NCBI RefSeq assembly: GCF_023701525.1
Contig: NZ_JAMQAW010000030.1
Span: forward strand, 62,001 to 126,000
Direction of reading: 5' to 3'
Source: Streptomyces albipurpureus
GTDB taxonomy: Bacteria > Actinomycetota > Actinomycetes > Streptomycetales > Streptomycetaceae
DNA: 64,000 bases
Position 1 is the stretch's first letter, and the number at the start of each line of letters is the position of its first letter. Made by a program: the position numbers and the translations under genes. This document shows, piece after piece, positions 45,463 to 54,182 of this stretch. Under the pieces are notes generated by a model, which made no database searches, was not told where the DNA came from, and saw only the letters and a list, made by a program, of their open reading frames with translations.

Positions 45463-46788
45463 GTGAACCCGGTGGCAGCGAACGCCTCAACACCGTCCTC
45501 CGACCCGGAAGCGGGTCAGGGCTCCCAAGCGCCCGCTTCGGGTCAGCGCGCGGCCGGTGACGGCCCGTCCCGACGACGGCTCCTCGCCACCGCGGGCGCC
45601 GTGGGCGCGGCCGGTCTGACGGTGGGGGCGGCGGGTGGCGCCCTGGCGCACTCCGCCACCGACGATCACGCCCCGACGGCGCTGTCGACGGTCGGGTCCC
45701 GTGAGGTCGCCTTCCACGGGAAGCACCAGCCCGGCATCACGACGCCCATGCAGGCCCACGGTCATCTGATCGCCTTCGATCTGGCTCCGAGCGCCGGCCG
45801 CAAGGAGGCGACCGCCCTGATGCGGCGCTGGTCAGCGCTGGCGGGCGAGCTGATGGCGGGCCGCACGGCCGAGCACGCCGGGGCCGATACGGGTGTCGCC
45901 CTCGATGCGGGGCCCTCCTCGACGACGGTGACCTTCGGTTTCGGCCGCACCTTCTTCGACCGCACGGGGCTGGTGGCACGGCGACCGGAAGGACTCGATC
46001 CGCTGCCCGCCTTCTCCGCCGACCAGCTGGACGCCCAGCGTTCCCACGGCGACCTCTGGGTGCAGATCGGCGCGGATGACGCGCTGGTCGCCTTCCATGC
46101 GCTGCGCGCGGTGCAGCGAGCAGCCGGCAAGACGGCCCGGGTGCGCTGGCAGATGAACGGGTTCAACCGCTCCCCGGGAGCGACCGAGCAGCCGATGACC
46201 ACCCGCAATCTGATGGGCCAGGTCGACGGCACCAACAATCCCAAGCCATCCGACCAGGACTTCGACCAGCGGATCTTTGTGGCCGCCGGGTCGGGACAGG
46301 AGTGGCTGACGGGGGGTTCCTTCGCGGTTGTCCGACGTATCCGCATGCTCCTGGACGATTGGGAAGCACTGTCGTTGAACCATCAGGAGGCGGTCATCGG
46401 ACGGCGCAAGTCCGATGGTGCGCCCCTCACCGGAGGGGAGGAGACGACGGAGCTCGCGCTCGATGAGCGAGGCACCGACGGGAAGCTGGTCATCCGGGAG
46501 AACGCCCATGCCCGGATCTCCGCCCCCGAGCAGAACGGCGGGGCGGCGATGTTGCGGCGCCCGTTCTCGTACCACGACGGCATCGGCCCGGACGGTACGC
46601 CGGACGCCGGGCTGCTCTTCATCTGCTGGCAGGCGGACCCGCTGCGCGGCTTTGTGCCCGTCCAGCGCAAACTCGATCGGGGGGACGCTCTGTCGGAGTT
46701 CATCCGGCATGAGGCGAGCGGTCTGTACGCGGTACCGGGCGGGGCGCGGGAGGGCGAGTACGTGGGACAGCGGCTGCTGGAGTCCTGA
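45463..46788 (+). CDS. dtpA: Tat-exported dye-decolourising heme peroxidase
   Basis: The protein has 441 residues; GTG at 45463, only six bases after copCD; a GTG at 45472 is an alternative. The Tat signal is SRRRLLATAGAVGAAGL, and export of the folded heme enzyme is expected. DyP hallmarks are present: GQVDGTNNPKP with the catalytic Asp of GxxDG, the proximal-heme His in ENAHARISAPE, and LLFICWQADP near the end. DyP enzymes use peroxide to oxidise dyes or protein partners. In S. lividans, DtpA receives copper-related inputs and supports maturation of the radical copper oxidase GlxA during hyphal development. Its place at the end of this copper cluster fits that role, hence the symbol. Confidence 0.92.
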   Translation: MNPVAANASTPSSDPEAGQGSQAPASGQRAAGDGPSRRRLLATAGAVGAAGLTVGAAGGALAHSATDDHAPTALSTVGSREVAFHGKHQPGITTPMQAHGHLIAFDLAPSAGRKEATALMRRWSALAGELMAGRTAEHAGADTGVALDAGPSSTTVTFGFGRTFFDRTGLVARRPEGLDPLPAFSADQLDAQRSHGDLWVQIGADDALVAFHALRAVQRAAGKTARVRWQMNGFNRSPGATEQPMTTRNLMGQVDGTNNPKPSDQDFDQRIFVAAGSGQEWLTGGSFAVVRRIRMLLDDWEALSLNHQEAVIGRRKSDGAPLTGGEETTELALDERGTDGKLVIRENAHARISAPEQNGGAAMLRRPFSYHDGIGPDGTPDAGLLFICWQADPLRGFVPVQRKLDRGDALSEFIRHEASGLYAVPGGAREGEYVGQRLLES

Positions 46789-47106
46789 CCTTGAGGCGGG
46801 CCTTGCCAGGAACCGGAGTCCGGACCTTGAGATCCGGCCAAGCAGGAGACCGGAGTCCTGAGGTCCAGCCGTGCGGGGGCGGGATCGGGTCAATCGGCCG
46901 GTTCGACTCAGTCCGCGCAGTCCCCGCCTTGGGGCACCGGCTGGCACCGGGGTTGGCCATCAAGCGGTCTCGGGGCTCTGCGCGAGCGGTGCGCGTCAGC
47001 CTGGGCCCCAGGGCTTCAGGGTTCGGCCCCGTCCCGGGGCTCCGCCGGAGGGCCCCGGTCTCCGACCGGACCGGGCGACCGGCCCCGGCGCATTAGGGTG
47101 ACGAGT
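46789..47106. other. Spacer after the copper cluster
   Basis: About 318 bases with imperfect repeats of CCGGAGTC and CTTGAG near 46795-46865 and G/C-rich self-complementary stretches near 47000-47090 that could act as terminators. No gene seen. Confidence 0.4.
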
Positions 47107-48042
47107 ATGTCCGCCACGCGCTACACGTACCTGGGCCCCGAGGGCACCTTCACCGAGGCCGCTCTCCGCACACTGCCGGAAGCCGCCACGCGCGAACTCG
47201 TCCCGATGGTGTCCGTGCCCGCCGCACTCGATGCGGTACGCAATGGAGAGGCCGCAGCGGCCCTCGTGCCGATCGAGAACTCCGTGGAGGGCGGTGTCAC
47301 CGCCACCCTCGACGAGCTGGCGTCGGGCGAGCCGCTGATGATCTACCGCGAGGTACTGCTCCCGATCGCCTTTGCGCTGCTGGTACGCCCGGGCACCGAA
47401 CTGTCCGCGGTGAAGACCGTCACCGGACACCCGGTCGCCCAGCCGCAGGTGCGCCAGTGGCTGACGGCCAATCTGCCGGACGCCGTCTGGGAATCCGCCG
47501 CGTCCAACGCGGACGGTGCCAGGCTGGTGCAGGAGGGGCGTTACGACGCCGCATTCGCCGGTGAGTTCGCCGCGGCGACCTATGGCCTGAGGCCGCTGGT
47601 CACGGACATCCATGACGCGGAGAACGCCGAGACCCGCTTTGTCCTCGTGGGCCGCCCGGCCAGGCCGGCAGCCCCGACCGGGGCCGACAAGACCTCGGTG
47701 GTCATCTGGATGGGTGAGGACCAGCCGGGTGCGCTCCTTGAGCTGCTCCAGGAGTTCGCGGTACGCGGGGTCAACCTGATGCTGATCCAGTCCCGGCCGA
47801 CCGGAGCCGGTATCGGGAACTACTGCTTCGCCGTGGACGCGGAAGGCCATATCTCGGACCGGCGGGTCGGCGAGGCGCTGATGGGGCTGAAGCGCATCTG
47901 CCCGAAGGTGCGGTTCCTCGGTTCCTATCCCCGCGCGGGCGTGTCGCCGGCAGAGGTGCGAGAGCCCCGAGCGGGGACATCGGACAGGGACTTCACTGCG
48001 GCCTCGGACTGGCTGACCCGCTGCCAGGACGGGCGGGCCTGA
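47107..48042 (+). CDS. pheA: Prephenate dehydratase with ACT domain
   Basis: The protein has 311 residues from ATG 47107, preceded by AGGGTGA; a GTG at 47098 lies inside that site and is less likely. It converts prephenate to phenylpyruvate in phenylalanine synthesis. The dehydratase lobes are marked by YLGPEGTFTEAAL, LVPIENSVEGGV (substrate-binding) and QEGRYDAAFAGEFAA. The C-terminal ACT domain (about 200-280) binds Phe for feedback inhibition: GALLELLQEFAVRGVNLMLI. The usual ESRP of the Phe site reads QSRP, a small deviation that might alter sensitivity. Monofunctional, as in other actinobacteria. Confidence 0.94.
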   Translation: MSATRYTYLGPEGTFTEAALRTLPEAATRELVPMVSVPAALDAVRNGEAAAALVPIENSVEGGVTATLDELASGEPLMIYREVLLPIAFALLVRPGTELSAVKTVTGHPVAQPQVRQWLTANLPDAVWESAASNADGARLVQEGRYDAAFAGEFAAATYGLRPLVTDIHDAENAETRFVLVGRPARPAAPTGADKTSVVIWMGEDQPGALLELLQEFAVRGVNLMLIQSRPTGAGIGNYCFAVDAEGHISDRRVGEALMGLKRICPKVRFLGSYPRAGVSPAEVREPRAGTSDRDFTAASDWLTRCQDGRA

Positions 48043-48362
48043 CCCTCCCGCCGCCCCGGCGCTCAGCGGAGCCGTCGGCATGGTCGGGGCCAGGACATCC
48101 ACCGCCGTCACGGAAGCGGCCGTTACAGAGGCGGCCGTCATGGAAGCGGCCGCTATGGAAGGGGCAGGTCGGCCCGCTGCCGAAACGGGCTCTCCTGCTG
48201 GACGTGCTGAACATGCTGCCGGTGCGATCCGCTTCGCTTCGATCCGGACCGGAGGCCAGGGGAGCGCCAGATGCCCGGCAGCCCCTGCTCCGATGGGTCG
48301 ATCGCGCACGCCAAGAGGGGCATCTCTCCACCAAACAGAACAGTCCTACCTGCCGATTTTCA

Positions 48363-48383
48363 TCATCCACAGAGTTATCCACA
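48363..48383 (+). promoter_or_regulatory. Two adjacent DnaA-box-like sites
   Basis: TCATCCACA (48363-48371, one mismatch) and TTATCCACA (48375-48383, perfect) as direct repeats with a 12-bp step. Confidence 0.55.
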
Positions 48384-48653
48384 GGGACCCATCTCGACCT
48401 GGGGACAAGTCGACAACGCCTCGCCATTCCGTCGACAAATCGGCCCGTTTACCCTTCGCTCACCCCTTCCGTCCGGCGAGCAACAACTCACACATGCCAC
48501 CCACTCGTCACCTCAATTCCATTGATCAACTCTTAGGCGCGAGCAATTCCCTCCGATATGGGCACATAGGGCCGGTTTGTACGGTAGACATCTGAAGCCG
48601 AGCGCCCCCAGAGGAACGATCTACGCAGCGATCCACAGAGACCACACACAGCC

Positions 48654-48692
48654 TGTGGATAACTTTCCAGAAGTGCGCGCCCCTGTGGACAA
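48654..48692 (-). promoter_or_regulatory. Two perfect DnaA boxes in the serS upstream spacer
   Basis: On the minus strand TTATCCACA (48654-48662) and TTGTCCACA (48684-48692; the latter is the preferred Streptomyces box). A weaker CGATCCACA lies at 48629-48637 on the plus strand. Confidence 0.6.
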
Positions 48693-48948
48693 CCAGCAGG
48701 CAAGTCCCCCAGAACAGCGGGGATATGAGTCAATTCCCACCCATGCCGGATAGCTCGTTCCGGCGAACGTGAGCACGTTTATGTGACGCGCCCACCGGCC
48801 CCGAGCGCAAAATCTACAAGTCCGGCAAATTACATCAATAGCCCTAAAAAGCCTCTCAATATCTTTCATTGCCGTCACTGCCCGTCACGGCTGGCCACCA
48901 CGGAAAACCGGTGGTCGAGCGGCGACCCGGCACCGGTAGCCTGGTGGG

Positions 48949-50226
48949 GTGATTGACCTTCGCCTGCTCCGTGAGGACCCCGACCGTGTTCGCGCCTCCC
49001 AGCGCGCCCGTGGAGAGGACGTCGACCTCGTCGACGCCCTGCTCTCCGCCGATGAGCGGCGCAGGTCCTCCGGGCTCCGCTTCGACGAACTGCGCTCCGA
49101 GCAGAAGGCCCTCGGCAAGCTCATTTCCAAGGCCACGCCCGAAGAGCGCGCGGAGCTGCTGAAGAAGGCCGAGCAGCTCAAAGCCGATGTCAAGGCCGCG
49201 GACGCCGTCCAGGACGAGGCCGACGAGGAGGCCCGCCGGCTGCTCCTCCAGCTCGGGAACATCGTGCAGGAGGATGTTCCCGTCGGCGGCGAGGAAGACT
49301 TCGTCGTCCTGGAAACACATGGCACGATCCGTGACTTCGCGGCCGAGGGCTTCAAGGCCAAGGACCATCTGGAACTCGGCGAGGCGCTGAGCGCGATCGA
49401 CGTCGAGCGTGGCGCGAAAGTGTCGGGCTCGCGCTTCTACTACCTGACCGGTGTCGGGGCCCTGCTGGAGCTGGCGCTGGTCAACGCCTCGATCGCCCAG
49501 GCCACCGAGGCGGGCTTCATCCCGATGCTGACCCCGACCCTGGTCCGCCCGCGGGCGATGGAGGGCACGGGCTTCCTCGGCCAGGCCGCGGAGAACGTCT
49601 ACCACCTGGAGAAGGACGACTACTACCTGGTCGGAACCTCCGAGGTCCCCCTCGCCGCGTACCACATGGACGAGATCATCGATGCCGAGAAGCTGCCGCT
49701 GCGGTATGCGGGCTTCTCTCCCTGCTACCGCCGTGAGGCAGGGACCTACGGCAAGGACACCCGCGGCATCTTCCGGGTGCACCAGTTCGACAAGGTCGAG
49801 ATGTTCTCCTACGTCCACCCGGATGAGGCGGCCGCGGAACACCAGCGGCTGCTGGAGTGGGAGAAGCAGTGGCTGACGGCGCTGGAGCTGCCGTTCCGGG
49901 TCATCGACGTGGCCACGGGCGACCTCGGCGCCTCCGCCACCCGTAAGTACGACTGCGAGGCATGGATCCCCACCCAGGGCAAGTACCGCGAGCTGACCTC
50001 GGCCTCGAACTGCGACAGCTTCCAGGCCCGCCGGCTGTCGATCCGGATGCGGGACGGCAAGAAGGTACAGCCGCTCTCGACGCTGAACGGCACCCTGTGC
50101 GCCGTACCGCGCACGATCGTGGCGATCCTGGAGAACCACCAGCTACCCGACGGTTCGGTACGGGTGCCTCCGGTGCTGCGGCCGTATCTCGGTGGTCGGG
50201 AGACCCTGGAGCCGACCGCCAAGTGA
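48949..50226 (+). CDS. serS: Seryl-tRNA synthetase
   Basis: The protein has 425 residues; GTG at 48949 with GGTGGG immediately before it. It charges tRNA-Ser with serine. The N-terminal long coiled-coil arm (about 25-105, DELRSEQKALGKLISKATPE) grips the long variable arm of tRNA-Ser. Class II motifs are seen: motif 1 around FIPMLTPTLVRPRAM, motif 2 SPCYRREAGTYGKDTRG and motif 3 NGTLCAVPRTIVAILENHQ. The window also has three tRNA-Ser genes, two of them GCT. The stop overlaps the start of the HAD gene (GTGA), so these are cotranscribed. Confidence 0.97.
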   Translation: MIDLRLLREDPDRVRASQRARGEDVDLVDALLSADERRRSSGLRFDELRSEQKALGKLISKATPEERAELLKKAEQLKADVKAADAVQDEADEEARRLLLQLGNIVQEDVPVGGEEDFVVLETHGTIRDFAAEGFKAKDHLELGEALSAIDVERGAKVSGSRFYYLTGVGALLELALVNASIAQATEAGFIPMLTPTLVRPRAMEGTGFLGQAAENVYHLEKDDYYLVGTSEVPLAAYHMDEIIDAEKLPLRYAGFSPCYRREAGTYGKDTRGIFRVHQFDKVEMFSYVHPDEAAAEHQRLLEWEKQWLTALELPFRVIDVATGDLGASATRKYDCEAWIPTQGKYRELTSASNCDSFQARRLSIRMRDGKKVQPLSTLNGTLCAVPRTIVAILENHQLPDGSVRVPPVLRPYLGGRETLEPTAK

Positions 50227-51038
50227 GCCCCGCTGCTACCTTCCCCTACCGGCTGATCGCCACCGACCTCGACGGCACGCTCCTGCGTGGCGACGAGACC
50301 ATATCGGAGCGCACCCGCACCGCGCTCGCCGCGGCCACCGCGGCGGGCGCCGCCCATATCGTGGTCACCGGGCGATCCGTGCCATGGACCCGGCATGTGC
50401 TGGACGATCTTGGTTACCGGGGGCTCGCGGTCTGCGGCCAGGGTGCCCAGGTCTACCACGCGGGGGAGCATCGGCTGCTGACCTCGCTCACGCTGGACCG
50501 CCGTATCGCGGAGATCGCCCTGGCGAAGCTTGAGGCGGCCATCGGGCCCCTGGCGTTGGCCGCCAGTAGGGACGGTCTCAAAGGTGAGGTACTGGTCAGC
50601 ACCGGGTACGCGGCCCAGGCGGGGCCCCTTCCGGTGAGTCCGCTGAAGTCCGCGGCCGATCTCTGGGCAGCCCCGCTGAACAAGATCTACATCCAGCACC
50701 CCGACCTCGATGACGACACCCTCGCAAGGGTCGCCAACGAGACGATCGGCGGTCTGGTGAACATCGTCATGGCGGGACCCGGGATAGTGGAGATCCTTCC
50801 GCTGGGGCTGTCCAAGGCGACCGGTCTGTCCGTTGCCGCGCGCCGGCTGGGGTTGCGGGCGGCGGACACCATCGCCTTCGGCGATATGCCCAACGACATC
50901 CCCATGTTCGGTTGGGCGGCCCACGGGGTGGCCATGGCGAACGCGCACCACACCTTGAAGGCTGTCGCCAACGATGTCACGGAGTCCAACGAGGACGACG
51001 GCATCGCACTCACCCTGGAGAAGCTACTCGTCGGCTGA
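50223..51038 (+). CDS. Cof-type HAD hydrolase
   Basis: The protein has 271 residues from GTG 50223, overlapping the serS stop by four bases. HAD phosphatase motifs: motif I LIATDLDGTLLRGD (nucleophile and acid Asp), motif II HIVVTGRS, motif III Lys in PLGLSKATGL, motif IV AFGDMPNDIPMFG. The C2-type cap between motifs II and III marks the Cof/YbiV group, which dephosphorylates sugar phosphates, FMN precursors or pyridoxal phosphate. Substrate not readable. A paralogue with the same layout lies at 63076. Coupling to serS is conserved in Streptomyces as I recall. Confidence 0.93.
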   Translation: MSPAATFPYRLIATDLDGTLLRGDETISERTRTALAAATAAGAAHIVVTGRSVPWTRHVLDDLGYRGLAVCGQGAQVYHAGEHRLLTSLTLDRRIAEIALAKLEAAIGPLALAASRDGLKGEVLVSTGYAAQAGPLPVSPLKSAADLWAAPLNKIYIQHPDLDDDTLARVANETIGGLVNIVMAGPGIVEILPLGLSKATGLSVAARRLGLRAADTIAFGDMPNDIPMFGWAAHGVAMANAHHTLKAVANDVTESNEDDGIALTLEKLLVG

Positions 51039-51257
51039 GGGTGGCCCGATGCTCGTCGACCTACCGTGGATCCCTTGTGCAATGCCCCGGGCTCCCCTGC
51101 GAGGACCCGGGGCTCGTAGGGACGGGAAGCCACCGCTGACACGGGCCGTGATCTTGTGCCCATCGCATTGACTGGATGGTGGAGCCCTGGGAGCCGAACG
51201 GCAGCAGGCGCACATCGCCAACGGCCCTACGTACGGCGGAAGATCACTGCGTTCTTG

Positions 51258-51341
<84 letters not shown>

Positions 51342-51345
51342 GGGA

Positions 51346-51387
51346 GGGGGCGGTCCGCGCTTGCGCGCGCTCGAAGCGACCGCCCCC
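51346..51387 (-). other. Strong hairpin just 5' of the tRNA-Ser
   Basis: 10-bp inverted repeat GGGGGCGGTC / GACCGCCCCC with a 22-base loop that itself can pair. On the tRNA strand it ends four bases before the tRNA 5' end. It may be a processing or pausing structure in a longer precursor, or a terminator of the small ORF upstream. Confidence 0.65.
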
Positions 51388-51428
51388 TGGGCAGCTGCTG
51401 GTGAGCGACTCCGCGGAGCCTTGGGTGG

Positions 51429-51497
51429 CTACTCCGCGATCTGCCCCGCGCTGCCCTGCCGGGAGCTCAACGGACTCGGACTGATGTGATCCGTCAT
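51429..51497 (-). CDS. Candidate 22-residue peptide gene upstream of tRNA-Ser
   Basis: ATG at 51497 follows GGGAGAGGAG at ideal spacing, an initiation signal far better than chance. The peptide has 22 residues, beginning MTDHISPSPLSSRQGS and ending with a Gln-Ile-Ala-Glu tail; it is Ser/Pro-rich, polar, without Cys and without a signal peptide. It lies on the tRNA-Ser strand, 87 bases before the tRNA. The rest of the 51342-51685 gap holds the hairpin entries and a possible -10 (GTTATAT near 51550). I do not recognise a family. Comparative conservation would decide whether it is real. Confidence 0.45.
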   Translation of the reverse strand: MTDHISPSPLSSRQGSAGQIAE

Positions 51498-51528
51498 CGT
51501 TGCGCTCCTCTCCCGGCTGATGGCATCA

Positions 51529-51546
51529 GGCGTACCTGCGTACGCC
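51529..51546. promoter_or_regulatory. Inverted repeat in the leader of the 22-codon ORF
   Basis: GGCGTAC-CTGC-GTACGCC, perfect 7-4-7 inverted repeat, 32-49 bases upstream of the ORF start. Could be an operator or a 5' mRNA hairpin. Confidence 0.45.
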
Positions 51547-51685
51547 CGATATAACTACTGTGCCCCCGGCGGCGGTTGGGCGCCACTCGATTTCCCCGAC
51601 GGCCTCTCCCCCACGGCCTTTCCTGGGCGCCCTCCCCCGGCGCTCTGCCCTCGGCCATCCCCCGTCGCCGCCCCTCCGCCGCTCG

Positions 51686-52321
51686 TCAAGCGCCGGAAGA
51701 CTGCCCCGAACTCCGCACCACGGCGAAGTTGAAGGTGTGCGAGTCAAGCGCCTGTGCGACCCCGATGAACAGCAGCGCAAGATGCTCCTGTCCGCGGGAG
51801 GTGGTGATTCCGCCGATGTCGAGCTGGGTGTCGTCGGTCCAACCGAGATCCCTCAGGAATGCGGAGACCTGCGTCTTCGCCCCGGCGTCGTCGCCGGAGA
51901 GGAAGACCGTGCTGGGGCCGGTGAGGCTGTTGGGCGCCACCATGACCGTGGCATCCATGGTGCAGAGGGTCTTGACGACCTTGGTGTCCGGCAGTGCCTG
52001 CTGAATCTGTTCGCCGATGCTGGAGTTGGGGTGGGCGAGATCCCAGCTCTCGGTGAGCCCGACGGCGATGTCCAGGAGCACCTTTCCCGCGAGCTTCGGC
52101 CCAAAGGGCGTCAGCAGGGCGAGGGATTCGGTGCCGGGGGTGGCGTTGACGACGATGTCGCTGTGGTCGATGGCCTCAGCAAGAGAGACAACGGGCAGGT
52201 CAAGGTCCCTCTTACGGTCCGGATCACGCGATCCGAACACCACGTCGTGGCCCACCGCCGCTGCCTGGATGGCTACAGCGCGTGCGACATTTCCCGTACC
52301 GATGAATCCGATTTTGGTCAT
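51686..52321 (-). CDS. F420/NADP-dependent oxidoreductase-like protein
   Basis: The protein has 211 residues from ATG 52321; no ribosome site, so possibly leaderless. The N-terminal Rossmann fold reads KIGFIGTGNVARAVAIQAAA, then DVVFGSRDPDRK, where the Ser-Arg after the second strand suits NADP(H). Later segments (SDIVVNATPGTESL, VVKTLCTMDATVM) match the NADP reductase coenzyme F420-dependent family. These enzymes pass hydride between NADPH and the deazaflavin F420 or another acceptor. Mycobacteria and Streptomyces use F420 widely; an LLM-type oxidoreductase, often F420-linked, lies at 61454. The exact substrate is unknown. Single gene. Confidence 0.85.
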   Translation of the reverse strand: MTKIGFIGTGNVARAVAIQAAAVGHDVVFGSRDPDRKRDLDLPVVSLAEAIDHSDIVVNATPGTESLALLTPFGPKLAGKVLLDIAVGLTESWDLAHPNSSIGEQIQQALPDTKVVKTLCTMDATVMVAPNSLTGPSTVFLSGDDAGAKTQVSAFLRDLGWTDDTQLDIGGITTSRGQEHLALLFIGVAQALDSHTFNFAVVRSSGQSSGA

Positions 52322-52458
52322 GTCGACGACGGTAGGCGGGAGTTGGGGGATCGGTATCGGGCAAGGGAACCAGCCGGGGAGGATGAAGGGTCTAGGACCG
52401 AAGGTCCATACGGACACCCTGGACTCACCCGTACCGGGTCGGGCGCCCTCATGGATCA

Positions 52459-52491
52459 GCCCCCGTCCACCGGATATCACCGGACGGGGGC
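52459..52491 (-). terminator. Terminator of the ABC exporter operon
   Basis: Perfect 10-bp inverted repeat GCCCCCGTCC / GGACGGGGGC with a 13-base loop, 43 bases past the last ABC gene. Confidence 0.8.
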
Positions 52492-52533
52492 CGATCCACT
52501 GCGCAAGGACCTCAGGGGGGTTTGTCAGTCCCC

Positions 52534-53253
52534 TTACTCCTCGCCCGCGAGCTTCAGCACTCGCAGCTTCTGACCCGCGTACCAGGTGGCCACCACCGTG
52601 ACACCCAGCAGCAGCGATACCGCCAGCGGCAGCCCGACGTCCGAACCGATCAGCCCCTCAGTGGCGATCTTCTCGGCGAGCGCCAGGGACCACTGCTGCA
52701 CACTCAGGGTGCGCGCGCCGGGCACCAGGCTGCCGAACAGGGCCTCCCACACCAGGGCGTAGATGAGCCCGATGACCACCGCGTGCCTGCTGACGGTCCC
52801 GAGCAGGAGGAACAGCGCGCTGTAGGCGATGGAGGCGACCAGCGCGGCCACGGTGTAGGCGATCGCGACCTGCTGGCCATTGCCGTTGAGGATGAATCCG
52901 GCGATCAGTGTCGGTATCGCCGAGAAGGCCATGGTCACGGCGATCGCGACGATCAACTTGGTGAAGATGATCGTCGATCGCTTCACCGGCTTGGCGAGTA
53001 GATAGACGATCGATCCATCGTCGATCTCGGGGGCGATGGCGCCGGTGCCCGCGATCACTCCGATCAGGGGCACCATCGCGGCGATGGCGAACCCGCCGAG
53101 GAGATCCGCGGCGATCTGGTCGTCCGGGCCGACGAAGATACGGACGGAAGTGGCGATGAGCAGCAGCAGCGCGGGCAGGATGAAGAGGATCGCAGCCCGG
53201 CGCCTGCCGAGGACGGCCCGATAGGTGAGCCGGGCGACTGTGGGGTTGTACAT
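52534..53253 (-). CDS. ABC-2 type transporter permease
   Basis: The protein has 239 residues from ATG 53253, with AAAGGAG 11 bases upstream; a GTG at 53262 would also be possible. Six membrane helices are visible, beginning AAILFILPALLLLIATSV and ending VSLLLGVTVVATWYAGQ. The segment EIDDGSIVYLLAKPVKRSTI after helix 2 is typical of ABC-2 exporters of the CcmA/DrrB-linked kind. It is last in a four-gene operon and 17 bases behind its ATPase partner. Two ATPases and two permeases suggest either one heteromeric exporter or two related ones. Confidence 0.88.
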   Translation of the reverse strand: MYNPTVARLTYRAVLGRRRAAILFILPALLLLIATSVRIFVGPDDQIAADLLGGFAIAAMVPLIGVIAGTGAIAPEIDDGSIVYLLAKPVKRSTIIFTKLIVAIAVTMAFSAIPTLIAGFILNGNGQQVAIAYTVAALVASIAYSALFLLLGTVSRHAVVIGLIYALVWEALFGSLVPGARTLSVQQWSLALAEKIATEGLIGSDVGLPLAVSLLLGVTVVATWYAGQKLRVLKLAGEE

Positions 53254-53270
53254 GGACGTCACAGCTCCTT

Positions 53271-54182
53271 TCAGGCCGTTACGAGGTAGGAGAAGACTGA
53301 TTCAAGGGACTCGTCCGACGGCGAGACCGTGAGCAGTCGAATGGAGTTCTCCCGGGCGACCCGCGGGAGGAGTTCGGTGAACCGACCGAAGTCGATGGCC
53401 TGGATGTGCAGCGCGCCCTCGGCGAGATCCACCTCGATACCCGCGGTGGAGGGGTCCGCGATCAGCGCGGCGGCGAGCACACGGTCGTCGCTCGACCGCA
53501 CGAGGTAGCGGTGCGGGCGGTCCGTCATCAATCTACGGATCTTGCGGAAGTCACCGGACGCCGCATGCCGGCCGGCGACGATGACCTCGATGTGCGAGGC
53601 GAGTTGCTCGACCTCCTCCAGGATGTGCGAGGAGAACAGCACGGTCCGACCGGTGGCGCCCATATGGCGCAGCAGGTCCATCAGTTGCATCCGCTGACGT
53701 GGGTCCATACCGTTGAACGGCTCGTCCAGCAGGAGCACCGAGGGGTTGTGGACCAGCGCGGACGCCATCTTCACCCGCTGCCTCATGCCCTTGCTGTACG
53801 TGGCGATCTTGCGGTCCTGGGCGTACTCCATCTCGACCGTGGCAAGGGCCTCTTGGGCCTCTCGCGCGCCGAGCCCCTGCAACTCGGAGTTGGCGACGAC
53901 GAATTCCCGCCCGGTGAGGAAGTCGTACATCGCTTCCCGCTCGGGTACGACACCGATCTGGCGGTAGACGGACTCATTGCGCCAGATCGGCTGGCCGTCC
54001 AGGGTGACGCTCCCGGTGGAGGGAGCCAGGAAGCCGCCCATCATATTGATCAGGGTGGACTTTCCGGCGCCGTTGGGCCCGAGTAGACCGGTGACCCCCG
54101 GGCTGATGGTCATGGAGACGTCATTGACGGCCACGACGTTTCCGAACCACCGTGAGGTGTGCTCGATGGAGATGGTGGTCAC
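53271..54182 (-). CDS. ABC transporter ATP-binding protein
   Basis: The protein has 303 residues from GTG 54182, overlapping the stop of the preceding permease by four bases. Motifs: Walker A GLLGPNGAGKSTL, signature TYSKGMRQRVKM, Walker B VLLLDEPFNGMD, H-loop SSHILEEV. The C-terminal 80 residues are a DrrA-type extension. It powers export by the adjacent permeases. The substrate is not readable: such operons export lipids, peptides or small molecules and some confer resistance. Confidence 0.92.
   Translation of the reverse strand: MTTISIEHTSRWFGNVVAVNDVSMTISPGVTGLLGPNGAGKSTLINMMGGFLAPSTGSVTLDGQPIWRNESVYRQIGVVPEREAMYDFLTGREFVVANSELQGLGAREAQEALATVEMEYAQDRKIATYSKGMRQRVKMASALVHNPSVLLLDEPFNGMDPRQRMQLMDLLRHMGATGRTVLFSSHILEEVEQLASHIEVIVAGRHAASGDFRKIRRLMTDRPHRYLVRSSDDRVLAAALIADPSTAGIEVDLAEGALHIQAIDFGRFTELLPRVARENSIRLLTVSPSDESLESVFSYLVTA

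Larger units (their letters stand above)
48043..48948. other. Long spacer upstream of serS containing DnaA-box matches
   Basis: About 900 bases with no supported gene. Near 48110-48165 are three imperfect copies of GTCATGGAAGCGGCCG. Two groups of DnaA-box-like sequences follow (separate entries), in a stretch that is more A/T-rich than the surroundings. Confidence 0.5.
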